Positions 38,335 to 51,546 of a stretch of 64,000 nt of DNA are shown piece after piece (position 1 is the stretch's first letter; the number at the start of each line of letters is the position of its first letter). This DNA comes from Warburgia ugandensis. Taxonomy: Eukaryota > Streptophyta > Magnoliopsida > Canellales > Canellaceae. Below the pieces are notes generated by a model. The model was not told the origin of the DNA. It worked only from the letters and a program-made list of their open reading frames with translations, and did no database searches. Both the position numbers and the translations under genes were made by a program. The stretch is from assembly GCA_035236585.1 (NCBI GenBank), contig CP141139.1, positions 18,554,990 through 18,618,989 on the forward strand, in the 5' to 3' direction.

Positions 38335-41092
38335 GACATTTTTGGCTGAAGGAAGGAGACAACCTGTGAGCCCTCAAACATAAAAAAAAAAAAAGAAAGA
38401 GACACTAGAGAGGATTGTGACATGTGCCAAAACTGGAGTATGCATGCAAGTCATGTATGCCCGCTTTCATGCATGTGTTACATGACTTACACGTGGCATA
38501 ACACACTAAATGTTGGCCATTTCTCATGGTTAACTCGTGGAACCCACACAATGACAAATGAATTAAGGTGCCACTGTCAATTCCATGCCCCTATTCATGA
38601 CATCTAGTTTCCTCATCTGAACTCTGATTTTAGCATTCTTGGTGTCATTGAAAAGTCCTTTTTAAGCACTTTGCATCTATGAGGATTTCATAAATTTTAA
38701 AATAATTAATTTTTCATACTCATGGAATATGTATTTCAAGTTCACATTTCAATTCCTTTAAATGCAAAAAATAATACATAAAATGGAACTAAAAAATTTG
38801 AGGCATTACAAGAAGTTTCTAGAACCTATGTATCTAGAAACCAAGTTCGTAGCTTTGTCATATGGTTGAAAAGTGTTAGGTGCCAATAACACTTGGTCTA
38901 TAAACTGATTTCCACTAACTGAGTCAATCAGGTTATCTTAGGTTAAGAAAAGACTGAGATAGTTAACTTACCTTTTCATGCTTTTTATAGTAGAACTGAT
39001 GCATGGAGATTTGTGAAATATAAGCATACTATGATATGATAGAAATTCATGTAAAAGGCATCTGATAAGATATATAGCGTAGGAATGGACTTTCTTGCCA
39101 TGTAGAGTAGGCAAGCCTCCTTTTATAGTCATGACTATAATGATTATACTATACTATGATAGAAGGATTCTCTCATGCTTTGTGTTAGCAGATTCTCTAC
39201 TACTATGGTACTAGGGAGGAGCCCTAACCAAGCTGAGAGGATACTAAGGAAAAGAGAGAGCCTAGCTCCTCTCCTTTCCCTCTCCACTAGGGAAAGCTCT
39301 ATACAATTCTACTAAGGATTTGAATTATAAAGCAAGAAATCTGCCCTAGAAAGTAGAAAAACTAAACTCATTTCCTATATGAGCTACTCTAAATGCAAAA
39401 AAAAATTGGATTTAAAGAGAGGAGAAAGGAAATCATGCTTAACTCTATAGAAAAAGGAAAAAGACTTGAATATAAAAAAACCACAAACCCCAGCTCCTAG
39501 AAGGACTCCAAAAGAGACTCCTCATTAGAAAGGTTAAAACTCTCCTCATGGTAAGGTGAGGAGATATTTCATTCTTAAATAGAGTTTTCTTAACATTTCT
39601 AAGGCTATGAAAACCTAAAGGGAGATTTTTAAGAGTGAAGCAGCCTTTTCATAGGCATAGCCTTGCTCATCATGGCCATGACCTCCTTTCTCAATCACCT
39701 TCCCCCTTCTTGTTCTTGGAGGTTACCCTTTTATATAGGCTTCCATGGGATACCTCAAGCTATTTAGATTGTAGCATTTTTATGTTTTTGCTAGCTATCT
39801 AGTTCATGCAACATCATGAAATTCAATCTTGTCACATGACTTAAACATAATGCACAACCTAGGTTATGCAGTTGCATGGACATGTCACCATCTTGATGCT
39901 TTCATTATCTTTTGTGATGTAGGATTGCATGTCTACTTTTGACATCATGGGTCATAAAGTAGACTATTCTAGAAGGGACACCAGTCTAGATGATGGTGAA
40001 GGTATAATTAAATCTAGTGTTTACAAAAACGACCTATGTATAAAATAAGAAGAGTTCTTTGAATTTAAAGAAAAATATAAGATAAATTATAAAATAAAAA
40101 GAATAATTTAAATAAAAAAAGAAACAGTTTTGCTAATGTTTATAGACATTTTGTCTAGTTAGAAGGGAATTGCAAATGGTTAGACTTTCTGGACTACTAT
40201 TTCCTCTTAAAATTTAGGTTGTATCTTACGCAATTCCCAGCTTCCTGTGTTTATACTTCTTTTTCCAAAAGCAATTAATCAAACCACTCTCGCAAATCAA
40301 CTAGTTAAATGGTGATGTCATATTATAGCATTCTTCTTCTCAAATCAAACCCATATCTTCGAGCTTGGGAAGATTGCACATTACCTACTTGATAAGGGCT
40401 TATTAAGATCCATTAGATGATCATGTTTGGGTCAATAACCTTATAGTGTAGGGCATAGTCTAAAATCATATTCGCAAGATGGTTCTAACTATAGTCACAA
40501 CCCCTTCCATATCCTAAGATAACAATATAGTGGGTGATATGTTAGCGATGAAGGGTAATTCATTGGAGTCGGAACATAAGCTATTCAAGTTGAAATCTCC
40601 ACTCAACAAGACATGGGATAAGTTGGTAAGGCAAAAAAACATATATATTGGAAAAATCTTGAAAAAGAACTTTGAAAAACAAGAATGTGAATCTAACCTA
40701 AATGTACAACTACATTCATAGATAATATTTGAGAGTTTGATGAATAATTCAACATAAAATTTATGTTTCATTTGGTAAATTTTACTTATTTTGTAATCTC
40801 TATGAATTTTGAACCATTTAGGAAAATTCTTGGAAGATAAAAAAAATTAGAAACTTAAAAAAAAAAAAGAGGTTATAATTATTTGCAGCTTTTATTACAA
40901 TGAGTCTAACCTCTCGATTAGTAACGTAGAGATGATCAATATTAATTTGTTCCTTTTTCTTTCTTTTTTTTGAAATGGTAAATTCCACACACACCCTTTA
41001 CACTCTTTTACAGGTGTGGATCACATCTCACCCTTGTATTAGGATGGATGCTAACCTCCAAGCCCCAACCTATTGTCCTAGCAAAGACATCA
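38335..41092. other. Unassigned repeat-like region
   Basis: Host sequence right of the Gypsy insertion. It contains stretches resembling LTR sequence (38.9-39.7 kb) but no pair or coding domain was found. Confidence 0.35.
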
Positions 41093-41097
41093 CCACG

Positions 41098-41517
41098 TGT
41101 AAACTTGTTTAATTAACTTTAACTCCAAAATATGAAATAAAATACTTACCTTCGACTATGGTTGCTAGTTTGGTGTTGAATTTGAACCTTCAGTCTTCGT
41201 ATTTGGATCAAGAAAGCTTCTAGCATTTTAGCAAATCATCATAAAAGGTATGATGGAATGACAAACTCTTGTTTTTATTTATTTTTTATTTTTTGCAAGA
41301 CTGGGGCTCCTCTCAAGGCTTTTGTCTTTATATATGCTCACACCAAGCATATACATATTGGTGTGCTGGGATACTTTGAGAAACTTCAAGAAAAAATCTC
41401 CCACATGATATCACCTCTTTTTTAGTTTCCAAATATAGTAGGTGTCTAAAACATTAATAAAAAGAAATATGATGTAGTAATGCTGTCCACATCAAAAGTT
41501 TGATTCAAAATCTAACA
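41098..41517 (-). repeat. 3' LTR of the copia element (420 bp)
   Basis: Plus-strand edges are TGTAAACTTG and ATCTAACA. On the minus strand the LTR starts TGTTAGATTTTGAATC and is preceded by GAATGGGATAA, a degraded polypurine tract. It matches 51,547-52,790 apart from the LINE insert. Confidence 0.85.
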
Positions 41518-42549
41518 TTATCCCATTCGACTTACATTGAAAATTTTCTATTTAAGGACAACTAATGAGAATTAGCTGGTCTATCATAGTGGTAATTGTG
41601 AAACTTTAGTCAAACAAAGTATTTTATTCTAAAAATCATGACATTAATTATTCTCTATTTGAATACTTTATGTGATTTATTATTATTATTTTATTTAGCA
41701 TCCCGATAAGAGTACATGCTCTAAGGGGAGGAAGGTATATAAGCTACTTTTTCCTGGTGAAGTTTTTAAATTTTTTGTAGATCAAAGATATTCATCATCT
41801 TCATAATACCAAAAATAGGTGACTTATGAGAAATCAATAAATTTTGGTGATCCTAACCACGCATTTTGAATCTTTTAGAAAATTAATAAAAATGGATGGT
41901 AGTAAGTTTCACTTAAAGAAATATAAACTAAAAGCATTCAATAGGCATAAAATTCAATGTCTAGCCTATTTGTTCCATTCCTAATATGATGGACTTAGAT
42001 CTACAAAAAAGTTCTACTATGCATGGGAAAAAGGATGTGTACACCCTCCTCTCGTCTTGAGATATACTATTACCAAGAGTCAATTCTCTATAGTGAGCCA
42101 ACAAATACTCATATTTAAGTATAGCCTCATCTATTATAATTGACAATATGTTGTTCTTTATACCTTATGTATTCAAAAAATGAGAAAACAATCAACTAAC
42201 TAAATTATCACACAACCATAATATTGCAATATAAAAAACTTACATTGTCCAAATGGATAAATAATAACATCAAAGAGAATGTCAACTAATAAAATCTAAT
42301 GTGATCTGAAATACTTACTAAACAATTTAGGTACAAACTATTATGTCATGAGATCTAATATAATTAATTATATCATTTTGTTCTCAACAAGCACTTGAAT
42401 ATTTTAAATATTCTCTTATACTCTTGAGTAGTTTATGTAGATATACTTATTTTGAAATGTACTTTTGTTGTTTTTGAGAAGAATACTACAACATGATTAT
42501 TACACAAGCATTAATGTGCCAAATCTACAAAGTAGGATGCCATCCATAT

Positions 42550-43100
42550 ATAGAGTAAACTTACTTCTGCTAACTTTTAGTGTTGTATCATTAATTTTCT
42601 TGAAACCAAATGAAAAAATCATTGGTGGAAAGCTTGTTTAAGCTCATATATGGATTTCTTTAATGTACAATCAATTCTTTATACTTATATTATTTGAGCC
42701 TTTTAGGGTTGTATCATGTGCACTACTTTTACTAGATCCCCATTAAGAGATGTGGTTTCACAGCTATTTAATGTAGCTTTAAGTCAAAATGAGCTATCAA
42801 ATCATAATAATTCATAAGAGCCTTTAAACAATGGATATAAGCTCTCCTAATAGTCATTGTCATTCGTCTTGAGTATTTGACTTATGCCATTCTACATTGC
42901 CAAGTGAGTCTCTTTTATCTTACAGACTCATTTATAGCTAATAACTTTAGATTATTTAGGCAATTTAACAAGATTCTGACATGATTATTCTCTATGGAAT
43001 TCCTTCCATTCATAACTTAATGACCTTTGGGCAACTTTAATGTCAATATCATAATGATATCATTGCAGGTACACTACTACATAGGAGACTTTTAAAGTCA
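42550..43100 (-). pseudogene. Copia reverse transcriptase remnant
   Basis: Minus strand: IAHFDLKLH (about 42,790), corresponding to VAHFDLELHQMDVKTAFLNG, then KKSIYELKQAFHQ at 42,620-42,660 (the family's KSIYGLKQA), then KVSRSKFTLYIDG, where the catalytic YVDD has become YIDG. Multiple stops interrupt it. It belongs to the copia host element because it shares its orientation and sits upstream of the 3' LTR. Confidence 0.8.
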
Positions 43101-43395
43101 GTTAAAAATAATAAATTGAGGATTCTAAACAGTGGTGTTTATGGAAATTTGTTCATCATGAAGTGGTTGTTCTTTAATTGGTCGCGGAACATGTATTTCC
43201 TCAAATTCTATCCTATAGGGATATTTACCCCCATTAAAGTTGTTATCCTAAAAAAAAAATTCTAGCAATTTTGCCTCAACATAAATGTAGATAAACTTGA
43301 ATTAAGTACGTTAGCCCATGTTAGTAATACATTTGGCAAACAAGTGCATCATTATAACCCTATTGTGAGCAGGGGCTATAACATGCTATAGTTAA

Positions 43396-44720
43396 TGTTT
43401 ATATTTCAAATGTAATCCTTGCAAGTATACAAGATTTGTTATACTGGGGCAAGTGAGAAGAGCCATCTAACTATAGGAACAAAATGTATTATCTACCAAA
43501 CTAAAGAAGATTTTATTTAGAAACATAACATGAATCTAAAACAAAACTAAAGTAAATTAAATGAAAATGTAATATGATAAAGAGTAGCTTAAAAATTGTG
43601 AATCTATTATAATAATCATGCAAATATTTCTTATTATTTGAAAATGTGTCTAAACTAGAATCATTCTTGGCTATAAGCTCAAATGTCTATGAAGAAGCAA
43701 TAGATACTCTAATAGCATGCCCTACGTAAATTGGCATGAATCATCTACAAATTATAGGCATAAGTCTTCTAATATTAACATAACCCATCCAAACAAAGCA
43801 TTCACTCACCCATAAAACCAAAGCATGAACATCTCAGCTAAACTATAAATATTAGAATTGAAGTGAAATAAAAACATTAATGTTCTTCTTAAAGGAACCT
43901 CTTATCATGAAATTGTTCATACATCACTTTTATAAACTAAAAAGCTATACAACTGACCAACGAATAAGAACCCTCTTCTCTAGCTTATTCCAAACCTTAA
44001 GCTTTAAGTTTGAGCTGGACATGGTAGTTAATCCATGCGCAAGGTTTAACAAATTCTCAGTCGATCTTCTTCTTCTCCTCCTCTTCTATGGGACATTTTC
44101 TAGGCCTTCTTTGGTTCTAGGAACAACATTAATTAGCCCTTGAATGTATGGCATTGTTAGACTTATATAGATAGGGTCACTTCCCTGGTTATATCTATTT
44201 TATTTTTCTTCTAAAAACATCCCCAAATAGCAAACTTTCCAAAATCATGCAAAAATAGTAAAAAAGGGGACATTTTTTACTCGGTTAAACTTTCTTATTT
44301 ATGTTTCTCTTCAAGATTATAAGTGAATTATTGAGATACAAATAGGAAATTAGCCTATTTAAGATACTTTCTAATGGAAAGTACTATTGATAGAAGGAAA
44401 CTTTTCAAACTAAGAAACATCAAGAAATAAAAACTTTCTAAAATAGAAAGTGGGGTGAAAATCTCTTTGCTCCATCTCAACCATCTACATGATCATCGAA
44501 TGAATCACTTAATCTTCATGGTTAGATATCGATCCAAAAAACCTAATAGCTATGATTAATCTTGTAATAAAAATACACAAATTAGCCATTTTAAAGCCAA
44601 AACTTGGATATCTCATTTCTAAATGAAATAATCCCAATCTCTATCAAAATAAACTATCTAAACTCCTAATTTAGACCAAAAAATAAATCATAGTAATATG
44701 ATATTCATTAGATACTCACA
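43396..44720 (-). repeat. 3' LTR of the nested Gypsy element
   Basis: Starts TGTTTATATTTC (plus sense) and ends GATACTCACA. It shares with 49,250-50,598 blocks such as AATCATGCAAATATTTCT, AATCATTCTTGGCTA and TTCACTCAC-ATAAAA. The last 146 bp are repeated again at 44.93-45.08 kb by a tandem duplication. Confidence 0.82.
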
Positions 44721-45281
44721 TACCTAGATTTTGTTAGTCCTCAAGCAAAACAAACTAAAAAGGAATAAAAGAAAAATCATATATGCAATATCATCCTTGA
44801 AAAGAACTTCTATATTTAAGAAGATATAGCATTAATACTTGCAATAAATAAATTACTCCATTGATCACTCTCAAGTTGGTGGTTTCTATTCTACATTTCA
44901 TCTTGAAATATTTTCTCAAATAAATATATTACAAAAATTAGCCATTTAAAGTCAAAACTCAAATATCTCATTCCAAAATGAAGTAATCCTACTCTCTGAA
45001 AAAATAAACTATCTAAACTCCGAAGTTGGACTAGAAAATAAATCATAGTAATATGATGTTCATAAGATACTCTCATGCCTAGGTTTTTCTAGTCATTGAG
45101 CAAAACAAACTAAAAAGAAATAAAAGAAAAATCTTAACTATAATGTTGTCCTTGAAAAGAACTTTATGTTTAAGAAGATCCATCATTAATACTTGCAAAA
45201 AATAAATTACTCTATTGATCACTCTCAAGTTAATGGTTTTTATTCTATACTTCATCTTGAAATATTTGCTCAAATCAATAT
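44575..45281 (+). repeat. 356-bp tandem duplication across an LTR edge
   Basis: Two adjacent copies, 44,575-44,930 and 44,931-45,281, both contain ATTAGCCATTT ... AATAAATCATAGTAATATGAT ... CTAGTC-T-AGCAAAACAAAC ... TTGATCACTCTCAAGTT. The unit covers the end of the 3' LTR plus about 210 bp of internal sequence. Confidence 0.85.
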
Positions 45282-45490
45282 TTTTGAAAAGAATAAAGTA
45301 TAGACAATTGTAGGCATACAATCTACACATTCATGTGCAAATCTATCCCACTATGACCCATAGTTAAAACATTTAGTTAAAATAATATGATGATATGCAT
45401 TCATTCTTTGAATAGTCATGATAAAGAGATATGCAATGGTTCTTCACATCCACCCTATTAAGGAGATAAGTGCATAATGTGCTAATTTAC

Positions 45491-45523
<33 letters not shown>
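45491..45523. repeat. (TTA)11 microsatellite
   Basis: Thirty-three bases of uninterrupted TTA repeat inside the Gypsy element. Confidence 0.92.
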
Positions 45524-45524
<1 letters not shown>

Positions 45525-45648
45525 ATGACATGTGCAGTGTCTAGCTCTCTTAAGCTTTCTACATGGCCCATGTAATAAGTAATAGGCCAATGACACTCAA
45601 TCTAGTTGGCTTAGGACATTGTATAATGATATCATCAGACTTAAATAG

Positions 45649-45722
45649 CTCAAACCAAGAAAGCCACAAACTAAACTAGTCATAGCTGAAACCAAGAAAG
45701 CTACAAAACTAAACTAGTCATA
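45649..45722 (+). repeat. Two ~37-bp tandem units
   Basis: AAACCAAGAAAGCCACAAAC with CTAAACTAGTCATA is repeated head to tail with few changes. Confidence 0.8.
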
Positions 45723-46589
45723 TTAGTCATTTTTACCTTTTGACATGAATATTTCATGCTTCCTCAGGCATACAAATATAATTACTTAGTAAAAAGACTA
45801 TGTTATTTCTCTATTTTTTTCCCCTAAGCAAATTATACACCCAACTTGAAATTTCTTAAATAATTACCAAGCTTCAATTCTGTCAAATTTAAACACTACT
45901 AACATAACAAGTTTCTGAAAATATGTTTCAATAAAAGATATCCTACTAAGATTACAAGTCACAAGTTATGAAATTATATTGCCACATTTGTCTAGTGTGT
46001 GTAAAGTGATTCTTAAATATCGACACAAAAATCCAAGATAATGAAATAGAATTAAAAGAAGTAAACTTAATTGCTATAATCACTTGGTTAATTCATTTGT
46101 GCTTTCTATATTAAATTGATCTTCCTAACAATAGAAACATGTTTTCATTGGAGTAATGCAAATTTTTCTAAAAAATTGAGAAAAAAATACTAAAACAAGA
46201 AATCCTTCCCCTAGGCCTGCATTAAACATTGTCCTCAATGTGTGTAGAAAAATAAATTATAATGACTAGAATAAGTAGAAGAAGTAAAGGAAAGATATAA
46301 CTTAGAAAGGGATAACTAAATATGAAGAAATGACAATAAAACTCCTTTTTATCTATAACAACTGTAGCTCTATTTTATTATGTGTATCTTTTCTTTACAT
46401 GACTAACTGCTTTGGCTCTTACTCCTACATATTCTTCTTTTTTCCTTACTTTTTTTTTTTTTGTTAACTCAAATACCATAACAAAAACAAAAATAAAAAC
46501 AAGCAACAAAATCCTAAAACTTGAATTGCTCCCATAAAAGTGCTAAGTTTACTTCTTCAGCTAGGAATTGCTCAAGCAATTAACATGGA

Positions 46590-46830
46590 TTAACCAACTC
46601 AACAGATTCAAAAATCCCTTTCCCACTCTCACACTTGCTCTCCATAAGATGTGTCAACCTTTTTCCATTGATCTTGAATGTTTGATTACTATGTGAGTTA
46701 GAAATATCAAAAAATCATAAGGAACAACCTACATGACTTTGAAAGGATCATGCCCTCAAGATTTAACCTTATTAGGAAAGAAGTGCAATTCATAATTAAA
46801 TAGCCAAACTTTTTTATTAGGTTCAATGGG
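46590..46830 (-). pseudogene. Gypsy integrase C-terminus remnant
   Basis: Minus strand reads VWLFNYELHFFPNKVKS followed by GHDPFKVM and then IVIKHSRSMEKG ... ESK-like sequence. This parallels the Athila-family integrase tail (LHLFPGKLKSRW-GPF, then FKVNGQRLKH). Stops interrupt it. Confidence 0.65.
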
Positions 46831-47199
46831 CTTTTTAAATATGATTGTATCATGTCCTCTTAGTCCTATTTTTGTACTATTTAGTAGTCTCATAAGTTGC
46901 ATGATGTATCTCTTCTAACTCATTGAGTTGAAGTTGCTTATTAGAACAAATTGTTTCAACGAATGCATCTATTCTATCGATCCAAAAGCATTCTGATTCA
47001 TCAGTTGGCAATTGGTTAGAGGCACTAAAATATTAAGTTAAACTCTCATGTTTGAAGAGGATAGAACCAATACCCTATCCTACAACTAACGCATGCATTG
47101 CGATAGCTAGGAAGGGCCAATCTAAAGGCACATGAGTTTGATAATTGAAAATAGAGATAGGTTCCACATATAAAACAAAAAAATTGATAAGAATGATAA

Positions 47200-47380
47200 A
47201 CTTTTCTGCTCCTATCAAAACTTTATCACTTCTCTAGATTTGTGCGCTAACCTATCATCTAGCTACAAGGTTACTGATGTGGGTTGCATGTCCCCTAAGC
47301 TTAATAGCTCATACACTTAATATGACAAAAGATTCACAGTAGCTTCCAAGCCTAAGAGAGTTTATTACCAATGGAATGAT
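47200..47380 (-). pseudogene. Gypsy aspartic protease remnant
   Basis: Minus strand reads LGLEATVNLLSY then VYELLSLGDMQPTSVTL, matching LDLGASVNLLPYSVYEQLGLGEMKPTSITL. The catalytic DLGAS is now GLEAT, and stops are present. Confidence 0.7.
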
Positions 47381-47939
47381 TCCCACATGATATGGAAGGA
47401 ACTCTTGGATCTTTATATTTAGGTAGGGTAGTGTCACTTGGAGAAGTCACCGTGTCACTTGGAGAAGAAACATTATCCATCTCAGGATTTGGATTTGTGG
47501 CACTTCTAGACTCTTAAAGTGGTTATCTCTCAAAGCAATAACTCCTATTACTCTCTTGGTTGTGCATGGATTCATTCCCAACCTTATTATTTATTTGCTT
47601 CCCACACTTTTGGATCACAATGGCTTGGACATGCTAATTAGAGATAGAATGACCCTCAATTCTAAATTAACCCTTTGGTTTCACTAGTTTACTAAAAAGT
47701 GTGCTTGTCTTTCTCTTATTAATAGCACTAGTTAGTTGGCCAATTTGGCCCTCAAGCTTAGCTATGGAATTGGTGTGTTAGTGAAGGAGTTGGGACATGA
47801 TTTAGAAATTTTGCAAGGCGTTCAATACCTTGCTCTCAAAATTAGAACTCCTAATCAATGAAGAAAACTAGGAAGGATTATTTGAAAAAAATCATAAATT
47901 AATTCTATATGCTTTATTAAACACTGTCCCTTAGTTTTG

Positions 47940-48809
47940 TTGTTATCATGAAAAATTGGGATGATTCCTCCTTCATGAATTGTAAGTATTAGATAAAGGA
48001 TTGTTCTTATTCCTAAGTTAGGTTGCATTAATGTTCTCTTAGACAAGTTCAGGGTATTGATGGATAGATAGATACTATGTGATGGCATGGGTAGGATTAA
48101 GACAAATGGCACATGTATCTAGAGTGGTGGGTGGAGATGGGTGAGTGGTCATGATGAGAAGATCTACTTTCCTACAAAAATTATCTACCTTACAAGATAG
48201 ATCCATTATGTGTGAAACTTCATGCAAACCAACATTTAGCTAGCTTTCATTCTTACTTAAAGAAGCATGTTGCAATTAATTTTCACTTGACTTTTCAAAC
48301 AAATCAAATGCCTTTCATTTTTCAGTAAAACGTTCTCCTGCAACTTGTATCTACTAGATTTTAGTTTTGTTGAGTAAGACCCTCATAGAAAAACCACCTA
48401 ATTGCCACTTTGGAACCACATGGTAGGGACATTTTCAAAAAAGATCTGGATCTTAGTGAGAAAGGAGATAAGAACATTCTAACTGCCTCACCACTTAGAT
48501 TTTCCAACTTAAAAGTAGTACAAATCTCTACTAAGTCATCTAGGTGCCTATGTGAATTTTCTTTATTAAGCCCATATAAAGATGAAAGCATTTGAATAAC
48601 ATGAGGCTTAAATTTGAACTGTTCATTAGCATTAGCATTAGATGTATATTAGTTAGGAGTGTAATACACTCTAAGTGGTCTAGGATGGGTAGGGGCTTCA
48701 TTATCATTCTACTATGTTGACAAAGTTTGTCAGCCATGCATACAACACGTGAGAATATGATCTGGAGGATTGTTGGGTTGAAGCATGGACAACAGAATTT
48801 GTTGGCCAT
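47940..48809 (-). pseudogene. Athila-like gag remnant of the nested element
   Basis: Minus strand: LYGLNKENSHRHLDDLVEIC then TTFKLENLSGEAVRMFL and FSLRSRSFL (48,591-48,430), the gag core where intact relatives have RLFPFSLKDKAK-WLNSLP. A later segment at about 48.0 kb resembles the YNPGWRNHPNFSW motif of Athila gag. Frameshifts separate the parts. Confidence 0.72.
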
Positions 48810-49221
48810 GCATACAACATGTGAGACAAAGGAAAGGGAGTTGAAGGTGCTAACTTGTAAGGCACTTATTAAACTTGGAAAACTCCTTCAATCTTGATAG
48901 AAGCTCATGTAGAAAAGAAATCCTAAAATACAAAAGATCCTAAACGCATATGAGTAAAATTCCTAAATTATCCCTAAAAACCTAAAAATAACCGATACAC
49001 CTTCAAATTAACTAAATTTGAATCGAAACTTAATCATTATGACATTGTGGTAAATCTTGTAGAGCTAAAAAAGACAATTATTTTGGCACATTATATGCAT
49101 TAATTTGAATTATGAGCATAAAATTATGTCCGTTTGAAGTTGATTGATACCACAAAAATTAAAACTATACCAAGAAAAACTTAGAATTAGTTAAGAAAAT
49201 TTTGGTAAAAATCTAGTAGCC

Positions 49222-49240
49222 ATCTCCATAAATGATGCCA
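49222..49240 (-). other. Degraded primer-binding site of the nested Gypsy element
   Basis: Minus strand TGGCATCATTTATGGAGAT lies nine bases inside the 5' LTR. The usual Athila/Tat site reads TGGCGCCGTTGCCGGGGAT. Most differences are C to T or G to A. Confidence 0.6.
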
Positions 49241-49249
49241 AAATTTTGA

Positions 49250-50598
49250 TGTTTATTTTTATAACCTAACACTTGCAACCATATAAGATTTGTTGTATTA
49301 GGGCAAACATAAGAATGGTTGTCAAACCAAAGGGGCTAGAATGGATTATCTACCAAACCAGAGAAGATTTGATTTTGAATTAGAACTATCTAATCTAAAA
49401 AAATATAAAGTAAATTTAACAAAAGCTAAGATGATAGAGAGTAGTTTAGGAATTGTGAAATCTACTATAAAAATCATGCAAATATTTCTCATTACTTTAA
49501 AATGTATATGAATTATAATCATTCTTGGCTACGAGCTAGAACATCTCTTAAGAAGGAATGAATACTATAATGGCATGGCCTGTCTAAATTAGTATGAATC
49601 ATCTATAGAGTATAGCTATGACTCTATTAATGATAGCATCACCCATCTAAGAAATCATTCACTCACATATAAAAATCATTCAATGAATATCTCATCTAAA
49701 CCACAAGTTCTAGAGTCAAAGTGAGTAAAAAACATTAACGAAAAATAATTAATATTTAGCCGCTCATGATAATAATCTATGAGCAATGGTTGACGTACTC
49801 TTCATTAGTCTTCTTCTTGTCCTTCTCTTCTCTTTCATATTTTTTAGGCTTTGTGTGGTTCTAGGAGTAGCAAGATTCAAACTTGGATTGTGGGGCAATT
49901 TTTAGGCTTATATAGAGAAATTAAGTTTCTCAAGTGATGAGAAACATTGTTGAAAAGCGACAAACTCTCCTCTTTATGACATGACTTACTAAAGAAGCAT
50001 TTATTATCCTTTTTCTTCTTTATTTCCTTTCCTTTTTCTTCTAAACATGTTCCAAGTAGCAAGCCTTCCAAAATCATGCAAAGATGGCAAAAAAATAAGA
50101 CGATTTTAACTTGGTCAAACTTTTCTTTTTGAAATAGGAAAGTGTTTCCTTTAGGATAATAAGATAATACCCAAGAAAAATGATAGAAAAATCCCTTAAG
50201 AGAACACTTTTTAATTAGGGAAGCATCCAATTACAAGTGTAGTATTGAGAGAAAGAAACTTTCTAAATTCAAAAACATCTCGAATTAGAAACATTCTAAA
50301 AATAGAAATTGGAGGTGTTTTGACCTTGAAATTCTCTCTTTTAATCTTAACAATCTACATGGTCATCGAATGAATCCTCTTAATATCCACAATTAGATCT
50401 GGATCCAATAAATCCAATGGCTAAGAATAATTCTGCAATAAAACACACAAATTAGTCATTTGAAAGCTAAAACTCAAATTTCTCACCATAAATGTATTAA
50501 TCCTAATGTTTAACAAACTAAACTATCTAAACTCCTCATCTAGAGTAGAAAATAAATTATACTAGCATAATTTAGTAACTAAATGATATTCATCACTA
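49250..50598 (-). repeat. 5' LTR of the nested Gypsy element
   Basis: Starts TGTTTATTTTTATAACC (plus sense). Its end near ATATTCATCACTA aligns with GATATTCATTAGATACTCACA of the 3' LTR. Confidence 0.8.
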
Positions 50599-51173
50599 CT
50601 TTTGCTAGTTAACCTTATAGTTGCAGTTAAGCTTGTTCTAAACATTGAGAATGACAAAATCCTACGTCCTTGAGTATCTAGGGTTTTCTTTTTTCCTTCA
50701 TAATAACCTATTACTTGAATATAATTAAGCTATGAAATATGACAACTTCTCTGCTGGCGGCGATTCATCATCTTTCACAATTAATTGCAAATTCAACATC
50801 ATAGCTATGGTTATTTTCATGTGCTTGTCTAGATAAACATATATATGCAATAATCATGACTTATGATGCTTTGCTACTTCCAAGTCACTTTTGTACCCCT
50901 AATAACTTATTATAGCATCAAGCAAGTGGCATCATTTAGTAACGTAGATAGATATCAGTTTAACCAATATCACATAATAAATAAAAAAGTATGCTTAAAC
51001 AAAAGCATGGATCATTTCCTAAAATAAAGATCAACGAGTTCAGTTACAAATGATCTCTATAATTATTCTATATTTTTAAATTAATCCTTCAGAACAAATT
51101 TTGAAATTGAGGAACATCCTTTGGAAATTGTTTGAAGGGTTGCTATGAAATTTTGTAATAGTACTAAAACTAT

Positions 51174-51220
51174 ACACACACACACACGCACGCACGCACG
51201 CGCACACACACACACACACA
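51174..51220. repeat. (AC)n microsatellite with GCAC interruptions
   Basis: AC repeats flank a core of GCAC/GCGC units. Confidence 0.9.
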
Positions 51221-51532
51221 TCATTTAAAAGGGTTCTCAAGAAAATTTTATCACAAATATGAAATTAAAGTCATATCTTTCTACAAGTGTCTCTCTCCTT
51301 AATAGGTCCATAGGAATAATTGCAATCATATGCTACTTTGTGGAAAAAACATATGGCTTAGTAATCTTTTCTTTCAATTTCTTGCACTCATTTACATAGT
51401 ATACAAGTGATCTCTTGCATATACATAAATATTAAATATATGCTATTTATATACAAGAGATTAAGATAGACTGTGGTTAAATACATAATTATTTCACATA
51501 GGAAAAAAACAAACCATAGCACAAAAGGTTTT

Positions 51533-51545
51533 GCTCTAATACCAA
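51533..51545 (-). other. Copia primer-binding site
   Basis: Minus strand TTGGTATTAGAGC directly follows the 5' LTR end (AAGTTTACA A). It differs by one base from TTGGTATCAGAGC, the complement of the plant initiator-Met tRNA 3' end. Confidence 0.82.
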
Positions 51546-51546
51546 T

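Larger units (their letters stand above)
43396..50598 (-). mobile_element. Athila-like Gypsy retrotransposon nested in the copia element
   Basis: LTRs of about 1.33 kb at 43,396-44,720 (3') and 49,250-50,598 (5') match over their whole length. Between them on the minus strand are a degraded Athila-type primer-binding site, gag, protease and the integrase C-terminus. RT and RNase H are missing, since only about 400 bp separate protease from integrase remnants. A possible target duplication TAGTTAA lies at 43,389-43,395 and 50,606-50,612, a few bases outside my right LTR edge. It is inactive. Confidence 0.82.
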
